A stretch of DNA of 64,000 nt from DASUBV01 sp963725175 (GTDB taxonomy: Bacteria > Actinomycetota > Actinomycetes > Streptosporangiales > Streptosporangiaceae), in NCBI GenBank assembly GCA_963725175.1, contig CAVRXH010000006.1:6572001-6636000 (forward strand). The letters run 5' to 3'. The position numbers and the translations under genes are program-made. The notes beneath the pieces were generated by a model. The model had not been told where the DNA came from, made no database searches, and saw nothing but the letters and a program-made list of their open reading frames with translations. Below, one piece after another: positions 8,391 to 16,340 of the stretch (within the stretch, counting starts at the first letter, position 1; every line of letters begins with the position of its first letter).

Positions 8391-9284
8391 TCAGCGCAGG
8401 GCGGTGACGACCAGGCACGCCGCCGCGGCCAGTTCGGCGATCCCGCCAAGCACGTCGCCGGTGATGCCGCCCAGCGCCCGGATCGCGAGCGCGGCCAGCG
8501 CCCCCGCCACGGCCAGGCCCACCGCGATGGCGACGACGAAGATCGTCCCGAACGGGGCGGCTGCCGCCACCGCCGCCAGGATCAGGGCTGCCGCCGCCAG
8601 CGGATGCACGGAGCCGGCCACCAGCGCGCCGAGCCCCGCTGGCCGGGCCGGCCTGATGCCCCTGACGCAGCAGGCCGTGATGGTCAGCCGGGCGGTGACG
8701 GCCGCCGCCGCCACGGCCACGAACCCCCTGCCCGCAGTCACCGCCGCCCCCAGCGCGGCCACCTGGATCACCAGGACCAGCACGAGCGCCGCCACGCCCA
8801 TCGGCCCGGTGTCGGACCGCTTCATGATCTCCAGCGCGGCGTCGGCAGGGCGGCGGCTGCCCAGCCCGTCGGCCAGGTCGGCCAGCCCGTCCAGGTGCAG
8901 TCCGCCGGTCGCCACGGCGAGGAACGCGATGGCCAGCGCGGCGGCCAGCACGGGCCCGGTGTGTCCGGCCCGGCCGGCGAGCCAGAGCACCCCGGCGGCC
9001 CCGGCGCCGAGCAGCAGCCCGACCACGGGTGCCCAGCACATCGCCGCGCCGGCGGTGGCCCGGTCAGGGGGGTGCGGCCTGCCGGGCTGGCCGGGCGATT
9101 CCACCGGGGACAGCCGGGGCCGGGGCTGCGGAAGCGGGATGATGGTGAGCAGCGTGACGGCCATCCGCAGGCCGGCCAGGGCCAGCGCCGCGCCCGCGCG
9201 GACGGCGGCACTGACCCGGGCGGGCCAGGAACGGGCGGGGCCGGAACGGGGCCGGGGACTGCGGGGCGGGCCTGCCGGGGGCAT
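8391..9284 (-). CDS. cobS: Adenosylcobinamide-GDP ribazoletransferase (cobalamin 5'-phosphate synthase)
   Basis: CobS joins adenosylcobinamide-GDP with alpha-ribazole at the membrane in the last steps of coenzyme B12 assembly. The core AVTLLTIIPLP, WAPVVGLLLG, GGLHLDGLADLADGLG and IMKRSDTGPMGVAALV is diagnostic. The HLDGLADLADG and MKRSDTG motifs are the metal and nucleotide-binding segments, and several hydrophobic helices fill the C-terminal half. I place the start at the ATG at 9284, giving 297 aa, about 40 longer than usual. A later start near LRMAVTLLT is possible because the extra N-terminus is low-complexity Pro/Arg. No other cob gene is adjacent. Confidence 0.85.
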   Translation of the reverse strand: MPPAGPPRSPRPRSGPARSWPARVSAAVRAGAALALAGLRMAVTLLTIIPLPQPRPRLSPVESPGQPGRPHPPDRATAGAAMCWAPVVGLLLGAGAAGVLWLAGRAGHTGPVLAAALAIAFLAVATGGLHLDGLADLADGLGSRRPADAALEIMKRSDTGPMGVAALVLVLVIQVAALGAAVTAGRGFVAVAAAAVTARLTITACCVRGIRPARPAGLGALVAGSVHPLAAAALILAAVAAAAPFGTIFVVAIAVGLAVAGALAALAIRALGGITGDVLGGIAELAAAACLVVTALR

Positions 9285-9381
9285 GTTTGCAGGGTAAGGG
9301 CAGCGCGCGCCCGGCGGCAGCGGCGAGCGGCGCACGGCAGGCGTGACGCACGAGAAGCAGGCCAGCGAGGCCGGAGGCGCG

Positions 9382-10161
9382 GTGACGAGGCGACCGTATG
9401 TGCTGCTGTCGGCGGCGATGTCCGCCGACGGGTACCTGGATGACGCCAGCGGCCGGCGGCTGGTGCTGTCCGGCGCCGCCGACCTGGACCGGGTGGACGA
9501 GCTGCGGGCCGGCTGTGACGCGATCCTGGTCGGCGCGACCACGCTGCGCCGGGACGACCCGCGGCTGCGGGTCCGGTCGGCCACGCGGCGCGCGGCGCGG
9601 GCCGGGCTCGGGCTGCCGCCAGGCCCGGTCCGGGTGGTGCTGTCCGGCAGCGGCGAGCTGGACCCGGCCGCGCGGTTCTTCGCCGGGGATGACGGGGTGG
9701 CGCGGCTGGCGTACGTGGCGGCGGAGGTCGCGGAGCGGACGGCGCGGCGGCTCGGGGCGGCCGCGACGGTGATCGGCCTGCCTGCCGGGCCGGCCGCCGG
9801 GGCCGGGCCGGGGAGCGGGGTCGGGCCGGGAAGCGGAGCCGGGATGCTGCCGCTGGAGCTGGTGCTGGCCGACCTGGCCGGGCGGGGGACCGGGCGGCTG
9901 ATGGTGGAGGGCGGCTCGGCGGTGCTCGGCCAGTTCCTGAGCGGCGGCCTGGCCGATGAGTTCCAGCTCGCGGTCGCGCCGGTGCTGGTCGGCGACCTGG
10001 CCGCGCCCCGGCTGGTCACGCTGCCGGGGGGCCCAGGACCGGGCGGCACAGGACCGGGCGGCGGTGCGCCCGGCGGGGGCTGGCCGGCCGGGCTGGCGCT
10101 GGCCGAGGTCGGCCGGGCCGGGGAGGTCGCGGTACTTCGCTATCGGCTGATCGGCACATAA
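9382..10161 (+). CDS. RibD C-terminal / dihydrofolate reductase-like pyrimidine reductase
   Basis: The fold of the riboflavin-biosynthesis reductase (RibD C-terminal domain) is indicated by YVLLSAAMSADGYLDDASGRR, RVDELRAGCDAILVGATTLRRDDPRL, LMVEGGSAVLGQFL and the closing VAPVLVGD. Such enzymes reduce 5-amino-6-ribosylamino pyrimidine phosphate with NADPH, or are DHFR-like reductases of unknown substrate. No deaminase domain is attached and no rib genes are near, so riboflavin synthesis is only a possibility. The GTG at 9382 is chosen because GGAGG lies 4-5 nt upstream; an upstream GTG at 9343 lacks one. Low-complexity Gly/Pro insertions occur around 9795-9845 and 10028-10080. It is divergent from cobS. 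Confidence 0.75.
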   Translation: MTRRPYVLLSAAMSADGYLDDASGRRLVLSGAADLDRVDELRAGCDAILVGATTLRRDDPRLRVRSATRRAARAGLGLPPGPVRVVLSGSGELDPAARFFAGDDGVARLAYVAAEVAERTARRLGAAATVIGLPAGPAAGAGPGSGVGPGSGAGMLPLELVLADLAGRGTGRLMVEGGSAVLGQFLSGGLADEFQLAVAPVLVGDLAAPRLVTLPGGPGPGGTGPGGGAPGGGWPAGLALAEVGRAGEVAVLRYRLIGT

Positions 10162-10250
10162 GCACGGCTTATCGCTAATTTCGGGCGCAGTCCTCGCATC
10201 GCTGCTGGCGGAAAGCGGCCGGCCCGCGCGGCCGGGCTTATCGTGGAGGC

Positions 10251-10670
10251 ATGGCGGAGTGGTGGTCAGTCGAGGTTTTTCACGGCGAGTTCCGCGCCTC
10301 GCAGTGGCAGGACTCTTACAGTTCCTCGCTCATCGAGGCGGCTATCTCGCACGGCGCTGTGGACTGGAGCTGGACGCAGCGCCCGCAGGGCGTGGTCTTC
10401 GAGGTGTGCTTCACCGACGAGGACCGCTGGGAGACCTTCCGCGCGCTGCCCGCGGTCCGGGCGGCCCTGGACGCGGTGCCCGACCCGGTCAACGGCCTGC
10501 TGATCTACCGGGGCCGGGGCGGCGGCGCCGGCGCGGGCAAGCCGCGCAAGCCCAGGCCCACCGCGGGCGCGGGGGCGGCGGAGCTGCCCGACCCGGTCGA
10601 GGCGGCCGTCGCGGACCTGACCAGGGTCAGCCCGGAACGGGTCAGCGCGGGGCAGGGCCCGGCCGGATGA
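10251..10670 (+). CDS. Conserved hypothetical protein, small alpha/beta domain
   Basis: The first 90 residues (MAEWWSVEVFHGEF..SQWQDSYSSSLIEAAISHGAVDWSWTQRPQGVVFEVCFTDEDRWETFRALPAVRAALDAVPDPVNGLLIYRG) form a compact, Trp-rich unit that reads like a ferredoxin-like alpha/beta fold. A Gly/Pro/Lys tail without structure follows. I do not recognise a named family. The start has TATCGT six bases upstream, the leaderless pattern; GGAGG lies too close to the ATG (1 nt) to serve as a ribosome site. It is followed at 10670-10745 by short GATGACC-type direct repeats. Confidence 0.65.
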   Translation: MAEWWSVEVFHGEFRASQWQDSYSSSLIEAAISHGAVDWSWTQRPQGVVFEVCFTDEDRWETFRALPAVRAALDAVPDPVNGLLIYRGRGGGAGAGKPRKPRPTAGAGAAELPDPVEAAVADLTRVSPERVSAGQGPAG

Positions 10671-10794
10671 CCGTGGCCGGATGACCCGGCCCGATGACCC
10701 GGCCCGAGACCGTGGCCCGATGACCGTGGCGGGGCGGCCCGGCGGCTGAGCCCGGCACCTGGGCGCATGACCACTGACAGTGCAGGATGGATAG

Positions 10795-11388
10795 ATGACT
10801 GATACCCGAGCGGCCGAGGGCGGCATGATCGCCGCGATCGAGCGCAGCGGCTACTACCCCGGCCTGGTCGCCGACGCGGTGGCCTCGGCGGTGGGGGCCG
10901 AGCCCGTTGTCTCGTACGTGGTGCACCACGACGCGCACTTCGACCCCGGCATGGAGGTCCGCCGGCACATGACGGTGCTGGCGCTGACCCCGACGCGGCT
11001 GGTCTACTCGCACACCGACGAGTACCCGGCGGACGAGACCGACCCGGACGCCCGGCCGCAGGCGGAGACCAGCACCGAGGCGGTCCGCTTCTCGTTCATC
11101 TCCTCGGTCGCGGTCACCAGGGCGATCCACGACCCGGCCTCCTACCGGCCCGGCATCACCATGCCGAGTGAGGTGGTCCTCACCATCGGCTGGAACGCGC
11201 TTTCGCATATCGAGCTGGAGCCAGCACACTGCGGCGACGAGAATTGCGAGGCCGATCACGGGTACACCGGCACCATGACTGCCGACGATCTCACCCTGAG
11301 GGTCAGCGAGGCCGCGGACGGCGAGGCCGCTGTCCGCCAGGTCCTGGCGTTCGCGCAAGCGCTGGCGGCGGCCACCGGCGCTCCATGA
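10795..11388 (+). CDS. DUF5998 family protein
   Basis: The 197-residue protein matches the actinobacterial DUF5998 pattern: IERSGYYPGLVADAV...VVSYVVHHDAHFD..MEVRRHMTVLALTPTRLVYSHTDEY, then SSVAVTRAIHDPASY and an acidic domain containing HCGDENCEADHGYTGT. The clustered His/Cys in the last segment could bind metal, but this is unproved. The function of DUF5998 is unknown. The CAGGAT hexamer six bases before the ATG suggests leaderless expression. Its stop overlaps the ATG of the following hydrolase gene (ATGA at 11385-11388), so the two are co-translated, a conserved pairing. Confidence 0.85.
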   Translation: MTDTRAAEGGMIAAIERSGYYPGLVADAVASAVGAEPVVSYVVHHDAHFDPGMEVRRHMTVLALTPTRLVYSHTDEYPADETDPDARPQAETSTEAVRFSFISSVAVTRAIHDPASYRPGITMPSEVVLTIGWNALSHIELEPAHCGDENCEADHGYTGTMTADDLTLRVSEAADGEAAVRQVLAFAQALAAATGAP

Positions 11389-12546
11389 CGAGCGCCGGGC
11401 CAGCCATCCCCTCGGTGCCGGCGGCGGTGCCGCTCACGCCCCGCTACGGCGAGGCCAGCCTCGCCGACCTGAGCTACCTCGGTGCTCGCCTCGCTGGGCG
11501 TGCCCGATGAGGCCAACCCGCTGGGCCTGGCCCCGGCCGACAGGGCCTGCCTGCTGGTGATCGACGGGCTCGGCTGGGAGCTGCTGCGCCAGCAGCCGGC
11601 CGCCGCCCCGTTCCTGGCCGAGCTGGCGATCTCCGGCCGGCCGCTGACCGCCGGGTTCCCGGCCACCACGGTGACCAGCCTGGCCTCGCTGGGCACGGGC
11701 CTGCCGCCGGGCCAGCACGGGCTGCTCGGCTACCAGGTGCTGGTGCCCGGCACCGGGCGGCTGCTGAACGGGCTGCGCTGGGACAAGCGGGTCGACCCGC
11801 TGGCCTGGCAGCCCGCCCCGACGGTGTTCGAGCGGGCGGCCGCGGCCGGCGTGCTGCCGCTGCGGGTGGCCCAGGGCGCCTTCAGGGAGTCCGGGCTGTC
11901 CACGGCGGCCATGCGGGGCGCGCACTACCGCACCGCCGACACGCTGGGCGCGCTGGCCGGCCGGGCGGCGTCGGCGCTGGCGGCGGAGCCGCGGGCGTTC
12001 GCCATGGTCTACGAGGCGGGCCTGGACGGCACCGGGCACGCCCTTGGCTGCACCTCCGACGCCTGGCGGTTCCAGCTCGGCCACGTGGACCGGCTGGCCG
12101 AGCAGCTCGCCGGGGCGCTGCCGCCGGGCACCGCCCTGTACATCACGGCCGATCACGGCATGGTCGACGTGGCTCCCGCCGACCGGATCGACATCGACGC
12201 GACCCCGGCGCTGCGGGACGGCGTCGCGGTCCTGGGCGGCGAGCCGCGGGCGCGGCACGTGTACGCCAGGCCAGGCGCGGCGGGCGACGTGCTGGACACC
12301 TGGCGGGCCCTGCTCGGCAGCGCGGCGTGGGTGCTGAGCAGGGACGAGGCCATCGCGGAGGGCTGGTTCGGCCCGGTCAGCCCCGGCAACCGCGAGCGGA
12401 TCGGCGACGTGGTCGCGGCGGCGGCCGGGGCGGGCGCCCTGGTGGCCAGGACCGCCGAGCCGAAGGAGTCGGCGCTGATCGGCATGCACGGCTCGATGAC
12501 CGCCGCGGACCAGCTCGTGCCGCTGCTCGCCTACGGCCCCGTCTAG
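11385..12546 (+). CDS. Alkaline phosphatase superfamily / nucleotide pyrophosphatase-like hydrolase, with likely frameshift near the N-terminus
   Basis: The metal-dependent phosphodiesterase/nucleotide pyrophosphatase fold is shown by LLVIDGLGWELL (metal Asp), GFPATTVTSLASLGTG (nucleophile Thr and its context), GYQVLVPGTG, VYEAGLDGTGHALG and TADHGMVDV (metal Asp-His). The ATG at 11385 overlaps the DUF5998 stop and opens MTSAGPAIPSVPAAVPLTPRYGEASLADLS. That N-terminus fits the family, but the frame is lost around 11480 just before the 'VLASLGVPDEANPLG' segment of the second frame. A one-base slip would join them. Without it, translation could begin at the GTG at 11482 and lose about 30 residues. 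Substrate unknown. Confidence 0.8.
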
Positions 12547-12574
12547 CGCGGGCGAAAACGGCCGCACTGACCGT

Positions 12575-12637
12575 TTGTCCACAGCCAGCGCGGGGAAGCC
12601 ATCTAAGTTATCCACAGAATCTGGAGGGTTATCCACC
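12575..12637. promoter_or_regulatory. Cluster of three DnaA boxes, helically phased
   Basis: TTGTCCACA lies at 12575-12583, TTATCCACA at 12608-12616 and TTATCCACC at 12629-12637. The first two are perfect matches to the Streptomyces-type and E. coli-type DnaA box and the third differs at one base. All point the same way with spacings of 33 and 21 bp, about three and two helical turns. The last box ends three bases before the sulfurtransferase ATG and overlaps its leader. No dnaA or dnaN gene is present, so this is not oriC; it may be a DnaA-responsive promoter or titration site. Confidence 0.6.
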
Positions 12638-12640
12638 GTC

Positions 12641-13492
12641 ATGAGCGTCGCGGAGAGCCTGCTGATCGAAGTGCCCGACCTCGCGGCCAGCCTGGCCGGC
12701 GACGATCCTCCGGTCGTGCTCGACGTGCGGTGGCGGATCGGCGGCCCGCCAGGCCTGGACAGCTACCGGGAAGGGCACATCCCCGGCGCCGCGTTCGCGG
12801 ACCTGGACACCGACTTCTCCGACCCGCCGGGGGAGGGGCGGCATCCGCTGCCGGAGACCGCCGGGTTCCAGGAGGCCATGCGCCGGCTCGGGGTCTCGCT
12901 GGCCGGCCCGGTGGTCGTCTACGACGACGGTGACTCCACCATCGCCGCGCGGGCCTGGTGGACGCTGCGCTACTTCGGCCACGGCCGGGTCCGGGTGCTG
13001 AACGGCGGCTACCGCGCCTGGACGCGGGCCGGGCACCCGGTGACCATCGAGGTGCCAGAGCCGCCGCTGGGCAGCTTCGCCGCCCGGCCCGGCGGGATGC
13101 CGGTACTGGACGCCGCCGCGGCGGCCGCGCTGGCCCGCTCCGGGGTGCTGCTCGACTCCCGTGCCAGCGACCGGTACACCGGCGAGAACGAGCCGATGGA
13201 CCCGGTCGGCGGCCACATTCCCGGCGCGGTCAGCGCCCCGACCAAGGACAACGTGAACGGCGAGGGGCTGCTGAAGGACGCCGCCGCGCTGCGCGAGCGG
13301 TTCGCCCGGCTGGGCGTGACCGACGCGGCGGGGCTGCCGGTCGGTGCCTACTGCGGTTCCGGGGTGACGGCGGCGCACCAGGTGCTCGCGCTGGCCCTGG
13401 CCGGCGTCCCGGCCGCGCTGTACGTCGGGTCCTGGTCGGGCTGGGCCGCCGACCCCAGCCGGCCCGTCGCGACCGGCAGCGAGCCCGGCTAG
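12641..13492 (+). CDS. sseA: Thiosulfate/3-mercaptopyruvate sulfurtransferase (tandem rhodanese)
   Basis: Two rhodanese domains are visible. The N-terminal one (about 1-140) contains VLDVRWRIGGPPGLDSYREGHIPGAAF and VVYDDGDSTIAARAWW without an active cysteine. The C-terminal one (about 150-280) carries the catalytic Cys in the loop YCGSGVTAAH, plus LLDSRASDRYTGENEPMDPVGGHIPGA. CGSGVT is the loop common to mercaptopyruvate/thiosulfate sulfurtransferases, which move sulfane sulfur to cyanide or thiols. The ATG at 12641 follows GGAGGG by about 11 nt. Length of 283 aa is typical. The DnaA-box cluster covers its leader region. Confidence 0.9.
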   Translation: MSVAESLLIEVPDLAASLAGDDPPVVLDVRWRIGGPPGLDSYREGHIPGAAFADLDTDFSDPPGEGRHPLPETAGFQEAMRRLGVSLAGPVVVYDDGDSTIAARAWWTLRYFGHGRVRVLNGGYRAWTRAGHPVTIEVPEPPLGSFAARPGGMPVLDAAAAAALARSGVLLDSRASDRYTGENEPMDPVGGHIPGAVSAPTKDNVNGEGLLKDAAALRERFARLGVTDAAGLPVGAYCGSGVTAAHQVLALALAGVPAALYVGSWSGWAADPSRPVATGSEPG

Positions 13493-13506
13493 GGCGGCGC
13501 GGGACG

Positions 13507-13776
13507 GTGACGAGCGGGCAGGCGGAGTTCGGCGCTGCCTATGACGCCCTGGTCCGCCGGTGGCCGGCGGGCACTCAGGAACTGGACCTGGCCTCGGGGT
13601 ACGGCAGCACCAGGGTGCTGGCCTGCGGGCCGGAGGACGGGCCGCCCGTGGTGCTGCTGCACGGCGGCGGCACCAGCACCCGCGGCGAACGCCGGCCCGG
13701 CACCAGGGTGATCACCGCGAGGAAGCCCGGCCAGGCCGCGCTGGCGGCGCTGATCAGCGGCGGGCACCCCGGATAA
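13507..13776 (+). pseudogene. Truncated alpha/beta hydrolase remnant
   Basis: Residues 1-60 read AYDALVRRWPAGTQELDLASGYGSTRVLACGPEDGPPVVLLHGGGTST. This is the N-terminal strand and HGGG oxyanion loop of a cofactor-free alpha/beta hydrolase. About 30 unrelated residues and a TAA stop follow. The nucleophile elbow, acid and histidine domains (about 200 residues) are missing, and the argG stop lies only 17 bp further on. No continuation is seen in other frames, so this is a deletion remnant rather than a simple frameshift. Confidence 0.65.
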
Positions 13777-13792
13777 CGGTGGTGCCGGGCGG

Positions 13793-15235
13793 TCAGTCGG
13801 TCCCGGATTCTATCGCGGCACGGTCCAGCGGCTCCTCGGCCAGGTCCGCCTCGCCGCGCGAGGCGATAGCCGAAGCGCCGCCCGGCAGCATCTCGCCGAC
13901 CAGCTCCGACTTGCCGTCCGTCCCGATGAGCTGGGCGTGCGCCGGGCCGATCATCCCCAGGCCGGCGTACTGCTCCAGCTTGGACCGCGAGTCGGCGATG
14001 TCGAGGTTGCGCAAGGTGAGCTGGCCGATCCGGTCCAGCGGCCCGAACGCGGAGTCATCGGTCCGTTCCATGGACAGCTTGTCGGGGTGGTAGCTGAGCG
14101 CGGGACCGCTGGTGTCCAGGATCGAGTAGTCCTCACCCCGGCGCAGCCGCAGCGTGACCTCGCCGGTGACGGTGCCGCCGACCCACCGCTGCAGGGACTC
14201 GCGCAGCATCAGCGACTGCGGGTCCAGCCAGCGTCCCTCGTACATCAGCCGGCCAAGGCGGCGGCCCTCGGCGTGGTATGCCGCGATGGTGTCCTCGTTG
14301 TGGATCGCGTTGACCAGCCGCTCGTAGGCCGCGTGCAGCAGGCCCATGCCGGGCGCCTCGTAGATGCCGCGGCTCTTGGCCTCGATGATCCGGTTCTCGA
14401 TCTGGTCGGACATGCCCAGGCCGTGCCGGCCGCCGATCGCGTTGGCCTCGGTGACCAGGCCGACCGGCGAGCTGAACCGCGCGCCGTTGATCGTCACGGG
14501 GCGGCCCCGCTCGAAGCGGATGGTCACGTCCTCGGGCTCGACGGGCACGGCCGGGTCCCAGAACCGCACGGTCATGATCGGCTCGACCGTCTCGATCCCG
14601 TTGCTGAGGTGCTCCAGCGTCTTGGCCTCGTGGGTGGCGCCCCAGATGTTGGCGTCGGTGGAGTAGGCCTTCTCGGCGCTGTCGCGGTAGGGCAGGTCGT
14701 GTTCGAGCAGCCAGTCGCTCATCTCCCGGCGGCCGCCCAGCTCGCTGACGAACGCCGGGTCGAGCCACGGCTTGTAGATCCGCAGGCTCGGGTTGGCCAG
14801 CAGGCCGTACCGGTAGAACCGCTCGATGTCGTTGCCCTTGAACGTCGAGCCGTCGCCCCAGATCTGGACGTCGTCTTCGAGCATCGCCCGGACCAGCAGG
14901 GTGCCGGAGACCGCGCGGCCGAGCGGGGTGGTGTTGAAGTAGGTGCGGCCCCCGGACCGGATGTGGAACGCGCCGCAGGCCAGCGCGGCCAGGCCTTCCT
15001 CGACCAGGGCCGCCCGGCAGTCGACCAGCCGGGCGATCTGCGCTCCGTAGGACTTCGCCCGGCCGGGGACCGCGGCGATGTCGGGCTCGTCGTACTGCCC
15101 GAGGTTGGCGGTGTAGGTGCATGGCTCGGCGCCCTTGTCGCGCATCCAGCCGACGGCGACGGAGGTGTCCAGGCCACCGGAGAAGGCGACGCCGACGCGC
15201 TCGCCGACGGGGAGGGAGGTCAGTATCTTCGACAC
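13793..15235 (-). CDS. argG: Argininosuccinate synthase
   Basis: The enzyme condenses citrulline and aspartate with ATP in arginine biosynthesis. The N-terminal PP-loop VAFSGGLDTSVAVGWM, the substrate segments ANLGQYDEPD and RTYFNTTPLGRAVSGTLL, and GDGSTFKGNDIERFYRYG identify the longer E. coli-type subgroup rather than the approximately 400-aa type common in Streptomyces. The product has 480 residues. The GTG start at 15235 has no Shine-Dalgarno. A TAATAT hexamer ends five bases before it, giving a leaderless promoter, and the tandem ARG box overlaps it. The gene stands alone, without other arg genes. Confidence 0.95.
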   Translation of the reverse strand: MSKILTSLPVGERVGVAFSGGLDTSVAVGWMRDKGAEPCTYTANLGQYDEPDIAAVPGRAKSYGAQIARLVDCRAALVEEGLAALACGAFHIRSGGRTYFNTTPLGRAVSGTLLVRAMLEDDVQIWGDGSTFKGNDIERFYRYGLLANPSLRIYKPWLDPAFVSELGGRREMSDWLLEHDLPYRDSAEKAYSTDANIWGATHEAKTLEHLSNGIETVEPIMTVRFWDPAVPVEPEDVTIRFERGRPVTINGARFSSPVGLVTEANAIGGRHGLGMSDQIENRIIEAKSRGIYEAPGMGLLHAAYERLVNAIHNEDTIAAYHAEGRRLGRLMYEGRWLDPQSLMLRESLQRWVGGTVTGEVTLRLRRGEDYSILDTSGPALSYHPDKLSMERTDDSAFGPLDRIGQLTLRNLDIADSRSKLEQYAGLGMIGPAHAQLIGTDGKSELVGEMLPGGASAIASRGEADLAEEPLDRAAIESGTD

Positions 15236-15236
15236 C

Positions 15237-15270
15237 TGAAATATTATGCATCAAGACGCATGATTATGCG
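15237..15270. promoter_or_regulatory. Tandem ARG box (ArgR operator) in the argG promoter
   Basis: On the argG strand the sequence contains CGCATAATCATGCG, a perfect 5-4-5 inverted repeat (15257-15270), and TGCATAATATTTCA (15237-15250), an imperfect copy starting 20 bp later. A pair of palindromes with 4-bp centres spaced 20-21 bp apart is the known architecture of ArgR/AhrC operators bound by a hexamer with arginine. The second box contains the probable -10 TAATAT directly before the start codon, so bound ArgR would occlude initiation. The argR gene is not in the window. Confidence 0.65.
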
Positions 15271-15351
15271 ATCCGATCGGGCCGGGCCGGCCCGCCGTAA
15301 GGTGCCGCGGACCGGAAGGAATTCGGCAGAACTCGCTGGCAGGCTGGCGCC

Positions 15352-15495
15352 GTGACCGCGGCCCGGCATCGCTGGGCCGCCGCTTTCGGCGACCGCAGGG
15401 GGTTATCCGTGAGACCCAAGCCAGACCCTGGGCTGGACGATCCGGCAGACCCACTGAGCGCGCTCGACCGCCGGGGGCAGCGATGGGACTCCTAG
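15352..15495 (+). CDS. Possible 47-residue peptide at the head of the unknown operon
   Basis: The frame starts GTG (VTAARHRWAAAFGDRRGL) and ends TAG at 15493-15495, overlapping the ATG at 15483 of the next gene by 13 bases. It is Arg/Asp/Pro-rich and has no recognisable domain and no clear ribosome site. One TTA codon is present, rare in this genome type. The overlap geometry suggests coupling, but it could equally be non-coding leader. Confidence 0.25.
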   Translation: MTAARHRWAAAFGDRRGLSVRPKPDPGLDDPADPLSALDRRGQRWDS

Positions 15496-16340
15496 CGAAA
15501 GCGGCCACCAAGAAGCGCGTCCAGCCAGCGTCCGGTCCGGTGAATGGCGCGCTGGCCGGGACGCCCTGGCTGACGAACGGCGGCATACCGGCCGGCGCGC
15601 TGATCCGGTCGGCCGTCTTCGCGCTTGATCTGACGGGCGCGCGGTCGAACAGCCTCCGGGGCCGCCAGCACGTGCTGACGACCCTCGTCGCCCCGACCTA
15701 CGCCAGCCACCTCTGGGTCGAGACCAGCGACTTCCGCACCTGGGACTTCGTGCTTGGCGTCGACAACGGCCGCGAGGGCATCGCCGCCGACTGGGCGATC
15801 CGGCTGACCGTGACAAAGACCGCCACAGTGGCCACGCTCAGGTGGCTGACCAACGACGGCACCCTCGTCCACGGCGCGCAGCACGACGCGCTCCGCCAGG
15901 AACTGCTGCGCGCCCTCGCGCTGGGCGAGCAGGCAGACCGCGCCGGCGAAGAAGAGATCAGCGCCTCCTCGCTCAAGGCGGCACTGCCGTTCCCCGCTGC
16001 CTCGCCCGAGCCGTTCAGCCTGTCATTCTCCCTGGTGACGGCGCTGGATGAAGACACCATCAGGAAGCGCCTGACGCTGCTGGGCTACCGGGGGATCGAC
16101 GACTCGGCGTCCGGGCTGCGCTGGGGGCTCGGCCTGCCCCGGCACGACCAGGCGGACCACGTGACCCTCACCCCCGGCCCCGGCGCACTGGCCGGCCGGG
16201 CCGACGTGGGATCACCCGGCGGCCCCGGCCGGCGCCTCGCCGCGCGGGCGCTGCGCAAGTTCATCAGCCGGGCGGCGTTCCTGATCGGGTCGGCGGATGA
16301 ATCGGTGCGCTACGAGGGACCGGAGGAGTGGCGGCCGTGA
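15483..16340 (+). CDS. Hypothetical protein, first confident gene of an accessory operon
   Basis: The product is a soluble protein of 285 residues with no signal peptide. Recognisable features are LRGRQHVLTTLVAPTYASHLWVETSDFRTWDFVLGVDNGREGIAADWAIRLTVTKTATVATLRWLTNDG, a beta-rich region, and a basic C-terminus (RRLAARALRKFISRAAF). I cannot assign a family. Its stop overlaps the next gene by GTGA at 16337-16340. With the convergent J-domain and FtsK-like genes it appears to be part of an inserted element. Confidence 0.6.
   Translation: MGLLAKAATKKRVQPASGPVNGALAGTPWLTNGGIPAGALIRSAVFALDLTGARSNSLRGRQHVLTTLVAPTYASHLWVETSDFRTWDFVLGVDNGREGIAADWAIRLTVTKTATVATLRWLTNDGTLVHGAQHDALRQELLRALALGEQADRAGEEEISASSLKAALPFPAASPEPFSLSFSLVTALDEDTIRKRLTLLGYRGIDDSASGLRWGLGLPRHDQADHVTLTPGPGALAGRADVGSPGGPGRRLAARALRKFISRAAFLIGSADESVRYEGPEEWRP

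Noticed and set aside
8367..9300. Cobalamin riboswitch near cobS
   Set aside because: No B12-box (such as GCCACTG) was seen in either orientation near the cobS start.
9285..10049. Very long cobS frame extending to 10049
   Set aside because: The extension is Arg/Pro/Ser low-complexity sequence antisense to the RibD-like gene; CobS motifs end near 9180.
12575..12637. Replication origin
   Set aside because: Only three boxes and no dnaA, dnaN or recF genes nearby; a regulatory or titration role fits better.
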